Shown: piece by piece, positions 58,433-64,000 of the stretch
Numbering within the stretch: position 1 is the first letter of the stretch
Layout of the letters: every line of letters begins with the position of its first letter
Origin: Pezicula radicicola
Taxonomy: Eukaryota > Ascomycota > Leotiomycetes > Helotiales > Dermateaceae
Direction of reading: 5' to 3'
NCBI GenBank assembly: GCA_003008705.1
Contig: PDUO01000053.1
Span: 65,891-129,890, forward strand
DNA: 64,000 nucleotides
The notes under the pieces: model-generated
Databases searched by the model: none
What the model was told of the DNA's origin: nothing
Seen by the model: only the letters and a program-made list of their open reading frames with translations
Made by a program: the position numbers and the translations under genes

Positions 58433-60782
58433 CCTAGGGTTCGCGCCAGGCAAAATCTCGATCCTTACAAAGCCGTAATTGTTGGACTTCGGTTTGCGGG
58501 TCTGTCCCTGCAGAAAATTGCGTATCGCCTCTTTTCCGATTACAAAACCATTGTTTCTAGCTATAAAGTAGGGGAATACCTGAGATCACTTGATCCGAAA
58601 ATCTTGAAGTTCAATAACAGAGTGGCAAGGATGCAGAAAATTAGCCTCAAAACGGTGAAGACTCTGCTTCTCAAATGGATTGATGAAGGGTCAACTGTTC
58701 AAGAGATGGGAGTGCGACTGCGAGCATACTTTGAAGACGGCTCAATATCCCGGGAACTCGTCGCCGTTCCCGAGGATTCAGCTTGGCGCTCTATCAAATT
58801 TGGCCCAGGCACAACCTTACTGGCTCAATCACCACAGCCTGCGAATCTACTGTCACTATCAGAGCTACAATGCTTGAAGCACGCCACCAGAAGGGCACAC
58901 CTCCTCTCAGTTCAACCACCCCCAAAAGACGACTTGATTTTAGAGTGGGTCGATTGTCTAACTCGAGCTACATGTTATGACAAAGACTTGCAGGCGACCA
59001 TCATGAATGAGCATCTACAGCCTGGCAAACACTGGTCGTCGAACTGGCTATTCCATCCACTCTGGATCCTGAGTATCCAGCTGCCTGGGAGTTATTACTA
59101 CGAACACGTTGATACTTTTGAAAAGATTGTTACACTCGTCAACAAACTAACACCTCGGGTGTTGGAAAATGTCAAGACCAGACTTACAGGATTACTTGAG
59201 GATTGCATATCCGTTGCTACTTGTGAACAGGGTGAGGAATGGGTCAAGTCCGCATTGTCAATTCCAATAGCCACAAACCCACCAAAATTTGTATTGGACG
59301 TTTTCTACCAAGCACGTGCCGAAGTTGCGGAGTTGAAAAGAGATATAGCAATAAGAACAGCCCTGATGAAGCTGCCAACATTAGCAGAGCTTCCCGCGGC
59401 TGCGAGACTACTTGGGAATCTTACGGCGCAATCAATAGTACCATTTGTGGTAGGTGCCGTGACAAAAGTCGTTGATGCCGGGATTCTATCATGGGGTGTA
59501 TCAGCGTTGCCGCTAGAAGAACTCCCCCCGATAAGTGCTTCTGATCTTCTACTTGTTGAGGGATGCAAACACGATACCCTTGAGGAGGACCCGATGAACG
59601 AGAATCATAAGCACCAAGAGCAAGAGGATTGGAGAAAAGCACGTGGCACATCAGAAGGCCGGGATACATAACAGAGATACTCGAGGCTCCATACACTTCT
59701 TGAACAGCGAATCAACTTCACTATCCCAATGAAACCATTGGTCTTTATAGACTGGAGAGCTCCAACCACCGGTCTATTTCAAGAATCATTCTGGCCCACA
59801 TTTAACATAGCATCATCGGAGTCGGGTACGTCTTTACCAGCAGAGAAGTCCGGATGTGAGGCAGAGGATAAAGAATCACACAAAGATTGCAATCCTTCTC
59901 CGGTTGACGAGATGCCACCACAGGGGGATGGAAGCACTCTACAGGAAGCTCTGAATTATCTTCAGAATGTGATTGCTTCACAAACAGAAGAGCAGAGGCA
60001 TCATTACAAGGCTATTTGCCTAAGGATGGGAGCTTGTACTTCTCGGCCATCAAACGTCTCATTTGTCGTCAGCGATGACCCTTGGTGGCCATACTCTGCG
60101 GATACTAGGGTGACGATTGGTGGCATTGCCGCCGACTGTGGCAAATGCTAGCTTATATCAATTCCATTGACGATGATGTCTATCGAACTTTCGAAGTAAG
60201 GCTATTGCGAATTCTGGCTGTTATTGAGGGCGGGTCCACTGAGATTCTCCTCTGGATAGTGGCACTAGAAGGCTTGCTCGTAGAGATAACGAATTGTGTT
60301 GCGAAATCTAGTGCTATTCATCAACCCAAGCTTGGCACGAGATCACAGCAAGAACTATTGCGGGAATTGGCTACATTTGCTCATGCTGTAGCTTTGAAAA
60401 ACATCACTATGAGATTTCGGCTGGTGCCAAAACCACCCTCGTGCCTTATAACTTGCAGAAATAATACACCATTCTCTATGAGTTTGACGCACGCTGTGTA
60501 CATCCCGAATGCGATGGATTACTCCCAGACCCTCGCGAAGTTACCGAAACGTCAAGAGATTTCTTCTCAGTAGGTATGAATGATGCAAGGATAGGTTCAA
60601 AGAGGGCTAGATCATTTATATCGTCTAGGAATCTCATCTACGCTTGTTTGCGTAGCTGGCTAAATGTTTATGAACCGTATCCGGTGTTAGTTGGCGCTTG
60701 GCTTTCCTATAGCAAACTCTTTCATTCACGCCAACAAAATCTATGTAAAGATAGCCGGGGCAAGTTTTTTAAGAACTTCTAG
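58433..60782 (+). pseudogene. Long unassigned gene with HTH-like start, one in-frame stop and frameshifts
   Basis: Coding-like sequence begins right after a good 3' splice site (CTAACCTAATATCCTAG, 58422-58437) with KAVIVGLRFAGLSLQKIAYR, which resembles a helix-turn-helix. The frame includes an ATG at 58604 and runs to TAA at 59669-59671; the same frame continues (RLHTLLEQRINF, KPLVFIDWRAP) to a TAG at 60149-60151. There it shifts by one base (MLAYINSIDDDVYRTF) and again before 60580. Ala/Leu-rich helices (TALMKLPTLAELPAAARLLG) suggest a folded helical protein. The upstream exon(s) with a start codon were not found. Family not recognised. The stop followed by open frame suggests CAA-to-TAA or similar. 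Confidence 0.5.
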
Positions 60783-62641
60783 CAAGTTGAGTAGAGAGGT
60801 GTAACTAGAAAATATTCAAGGGGTCTGGTTGATATTTGACGGCAAATATTTCGTATGTTCACTTAATTTATCATCCCCCTCCCTACCCCTATCGCTAAGC
60901 GGCATCAAGCGTTCCCTAATTCGGTATCTCGTGTCCCTTGTGCAGATTGACTGTCCAAATTCAGGGCTTTACCAGCATTTGAATCTCAGCTAAAAAGGCA
61001 TTATTGTCTAAGCAACTAATAAAAAGCAAAAGATAAAATAGTAGCAAGGGCAAGCCGTAAGGGTTACTTCTTGTGACTGCAAGGTATAAAGAAAGATATA
61101 CTCCAAATTCCCGAATACAAGGTGGGGTATGTGCAGGCTTGATAAGCTGCCTAAACCGGGGATGTACTGTACAATTTGACGCTTAATTATATAGGCAAAT
61201 AAGGACTCAAAAAGTAGTAATATATGGAAATCATAATGTGTAACCAGAGCCTCTGATTGGCTCGATTTAAGTAGCCCTAAAAGACTACTGTGATAAAGAT
61301 ATATTTATGACGCCTAAAGGCTTAAAAAAGTAGAGCTCAATTTCAATATGCACCCTACCTAGGAGTAGCCAAATAGGGAAATTTTAAAGCTTTAAAGCAT
61401 TTGGAGTGTATTTCGTGGAGACTTTGGAGAATAAACAAGGATAATTTCGTGTGAAGAGGAGTTGATGTATGACTATGATGTCCGCTAGCCGAATTTGGCA
61501 AAACTGAGGTCCGAACATCTCTATCCAGCGTAGTAGTTGTTTTTGTGTGGGACCTTTGAATAAGGTCCGCGGGGGAGATGCCACTGCCACTAGGAGCCAG
61601 ATGAGGGAATCGAACCCCTATACTGGGCCACTCCTCAGGTTTTTGGTTCAAAGCCTAGGGTGCGAACATCTCTATCTCTATAATACTGGAATCCCCTTTC
61701 CGACTTGGGTTTACGATGCCTCTTCTTCGTCTTCTGAAGCCGATGACAAATCGTTGGAACTCTAAGCTCCGTGTGAGTATCTGGTTCCATTTCCTGATCC
61801 TTTCTATTTTGATACTTCTCATTCCAACTCCCAAATATTACGTTGGAGATGGGCTAAGAACTGCTCGTAGAAAATTCAATATTCTGCCAGGCTGTTTCGA
61901 CAAGCCAAAAACCGCCGACTTTATCAATGTCTGCTATTATTTCCCTTTGCCCTTAATAGATGCAATCGTTTTCGATATCTATGTTTTTGTTTATTCCACA
62001 GCATCGGGGTGTAATCGTACACTCTTATCCTCACAGCCTTCTAAACATCTAAATTTGCAACCTTGCTATGCGATTTGTCTCTGATTCATGTCTTCGACCC
62101 CTACCGACAATGTCCTTGCTTTAATCAAGTGCTACATCCTTCTCTCGAATTCGCTTACAATCACGATGATAAACATCAGCAAAGTAGAAAAAGAATGGAC
62201 CAAGGCTATGACTCCACCCCATTCTCCCTATTTCCCATAAGCATTGGTAGATATCTTTCCTATTGGACGAAATTCCATCTCTCGCTCTTTTGTCTCCAAC
62301 TCGGACGCCCCTCATCCCGACACTTATGGACTGACCCTCACCATGCACCAACTTCTCTCCACAAATGGCACATTTATCTTGCCATTCGAAAAGGCTTTGG
62401 TAAAAGTCGGAGATTCTTCGTGGTATTCCTTCAAATGTTGGGCGGTCCCATGCGCTGAAGGTGGCATTAGCAACACAGCCCCTCAGGAACAGAGCAAGTT
62501 CAGTGAAAACCTTATGATGTCTGTGACGCTGTATGTTTATGTTAGCAGAATTATCTAGTAAGAAAGGAAATAGTATATCTTGGGAAACTCAAATGCTTAC
62601 AGGCCCGGAAATGCTCCTTGTTCTACAGCTCTCATCAAGGC
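60783..62641. other. Gene-poor region with tRNA-like fragment
   Basis: Plus-strand frames at 61716-62084 and 62244-62558 have ATG starts but no motif. A perfect pol III B-box (GGTTCGATTCC on the minus strand, about 61607-61617) with an A-box-like TGGCCCAGTAT only a few bases upstream is a collapsed tRNA-like sequence, and the string CGAACATCTCTATC is repeated on both sides (about 61513 and 61661). Confidence 0.35.
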
Positions 62642-63904
62642 CTATACAGGGTTAATTGTAGTAAGATGTATGAGCGAAGAGGACCTACCAATGGCAGTTT
62701 TTAATTCGCCTAGAATCCTGTCCATAGTGGTCAGAAAGAAAGCTGGCTCCGATGTGCATCCGTAGCAAATGGCTACGACGGCCAGAATCCTCTGCCATGC
62801 CTTTTCGAGTCTTGTTTGGTCGTAGCCCGGTAGCTTTTCCTCTTGGAGGAGGGGCAGAAGGGCTTGGGCATGAAATAACATTCATTTTGGTAGAATTTTC
62901 GACTAGCTTCTAAGAACTCGATTTCGAAGACTGTGAGATACAGCTTCTCAGTCTCATTTTCATCGTCAGTTTCATAGAGGCCTTCCAGCATGTATATGCA
63001 GGAGCGAATGAGATGGTTAATGATCAGATCTCCTTCCCGTTCCATTCTAATTTGGTCTAATATAACGGAATTCAGAATATTGAAAGTAATGAGTTCGGAA
63101 TCCATAGCGACAAGTCGGGAGCGTAGTATGTGATCATGGAAAAGGCCCATCAAAGCCGTGAAGATAGAAGGTTTTTGGTTGAGGCGATCAAAGCACATGA
63201 AGACATCCGTGGTCCTATTCGTGACCGTATTATGACCTTCTCAAGACGCCTTTAAACCCTTTAAAAACTCCTCACCAGCGATACACCGTTCAATTGCTGT
63301 AGTTCCAGATACTCCACCCAGGGTGATGTTAACCAGATTATTCGTAATGAGCTTTCGAATAGCTGGCATAACCTGAGAACCGAACAATTGTTCCTCATAT
63401 TCCTTAACGCGGTCGTACAGTCTATCGCCTTGCTTATTGAGAGCGATCTTGTATGAGGTTTGATGCAGTTGTACGAAAGGGGGCTTGAGGGCGGTCTTCT
63501 CATGGACTGCTTGCAACGCAGACCGTATAATATCCCACATCGCATCGAAGTTGGCGTTTTCGCCTTGTCGCCCAAGAAGCTATAGAGATGCAGTTAGCTA
63601 TGGTTGTAATTCAAGATTTGGACTTATGAAGGCAACAAGAGGAAGAGGTGAGCTTGGAGTAGAGGGGAAGTACAGGAACTCAAATTCACTTTGATGAATC
63701 GCATAGGCCAATGCCCTATTAAGTGCTTCTGCAGTCGCCATGATTCACAGATCTCAATATCTCCAATATCCAAGCTTTGATTCTTGGAGCTGGTGAAGTC
63801 GTTCAAGACTAGGGGGGAAAAGAGAGAAAGAAATGGTGGGGCGAATCAAAGGAACATACCCTCCTAGGACGTCTTATCTTGCCTCTACCACGCCCAGAAA
63901 ACAT
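62642..63904 (-). pseudogene. Cullin-3 N-terminal copy, 3'-truncated, with in-frame TGA
   Basis: The minus strand starts at 63904 with MFSGRGRGKIRRPRR, the signature start of CUL3, followed by a donor GTATGT. The next exon begins near 63582 (LLGRQGENANFDAMW) and continues VQLHQTSYKIALNKQGDRLY, VKEYEEQLFG to FLKGLKAS and TGA (63243-63241). The same frame resumes with the next cullin repeat (KPSIFTALMGLFHDHILRS, NSVILDQIRMEREGD, HLIRSCIYMLEGLYETD, FLEASRKFYQNE). The TGA stands where cullins have Trp. Beyond about 62890 the frame shifts and similarity fades (a decayed LTTMDRILGELKTA piece); the C-terminal cullin homology and RBX/neddylation regions are absent. A functional cullin-3 scaffold of BTB-type ubiquitin ligases would need about 800 residues; only about 250 remain. 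Confidence 0.85.
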
Positions 63905-64000
63905 CTTTGCGTCCCAGACCCCTCAGTAAAAAAAGAAGAAGAAAAATTTCACCATAGATATTCAGTAAAACGACACAATAATCAATATGTGAATGCTCAT

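Noticed and set aside
1..64000. Starship-type giant element
   Set aside because: No tyrosine-recombinase captain (DUF3435) or element boundaries were seen, although the mix of accessory genes prompted the idea.
1..64000. CRISPR array, rRNA or complete tRNA genes
   Set aside because: None found; the tandem repeats present lack spacer structure, and the one tRNA-like motif is incomplete.

Overview
The window looks like nuclear DNA of a filamentous ascomycete (Pezizomycotina; a leotiomycete would fit, but that is a guess). The evidence is short introns (about 50-60 bp, GT...AG), fungal protein families (Zn2Cys6 regulator, DHA1/DHA2 transporters, highly reducing PKS, FSH hydrolase, Baeyer-Villiger monooxygenase), very AT-rich mutated repeats of the kind left by repeat-induced point mutation (RIP), and no bacterial-style operons. 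It is an accessory, repeat-rich region in which broken genes outnumber apparently intact ones.

Layout. 0.3-8.4 kb: three apparently intact metabolic genes, a Baeyer-Villiger monooxygenase (-), a 4-coumarate-CoA-ligase-like AMP-binding enzyme (+) and a DHA2 transporter (+), separated by two small terminal-inverted-repeat elements flanked by TA. 9.0-10.3 kb: Ty1/copia pol relic. 10.8-15.9 kb: a dead ABCC transporter joined to a 5'-truncated highly reducing PKS. 18.6-22.0 kb: a 1049-residue Ulp1-type (C48) peptidase gene behind an array of palindromes. 24.0-32.2 kb: chromodomain/2-hydroxyacid-dehydrogenase chimera, a DHA1 transporter with an early stop, a divergent Zn2Cys6 regulator split by a 1.35-kb RIP-like transposon relic, and an oxidoreductase tail. 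32-43 kb: gene-poor, with relics of an FSH hydrolase and a P450 and low-complexity repeats. 43.3-48.6 kb: a membrane/coiled-coil protein gene with one in-frame stop, then a many-exon coiled-coil gene. 49.2-51.7 kb: a second Ulp1-type gene, also preceded by a hairpin and CACGTG sites. 51.9-63.9 kb: MDR oxidoreductase relic, an intact APH-like kinase, an unassigned ORF, a long unassigned broken gene, and a truncated cullin-3 copy running to the right edge.

How it fits together. The first three genes could form a small acyl-activation / Baeyer-Villiger oxidation / export cluster. The PKS, ABC transporter, P450, FSH hydrolase, DHA1 transporter and Zn2Cys6 regulator look like remains of one or more secondary-metabolite loci. 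Many broken genes keep a long open frame interrupted by a single stop, and most of these stops are TAA or TAG, as expected if CAA/CAG (Gln) codons changed by CpA to TpA. The most interesting intact material is the pair of divergent helical-domain/Ulp1 peptidase genes, each of which would be split in two by naive ORF calling. All gene calls come from reading translations by eye; no similarity search or transcript evidence was available.
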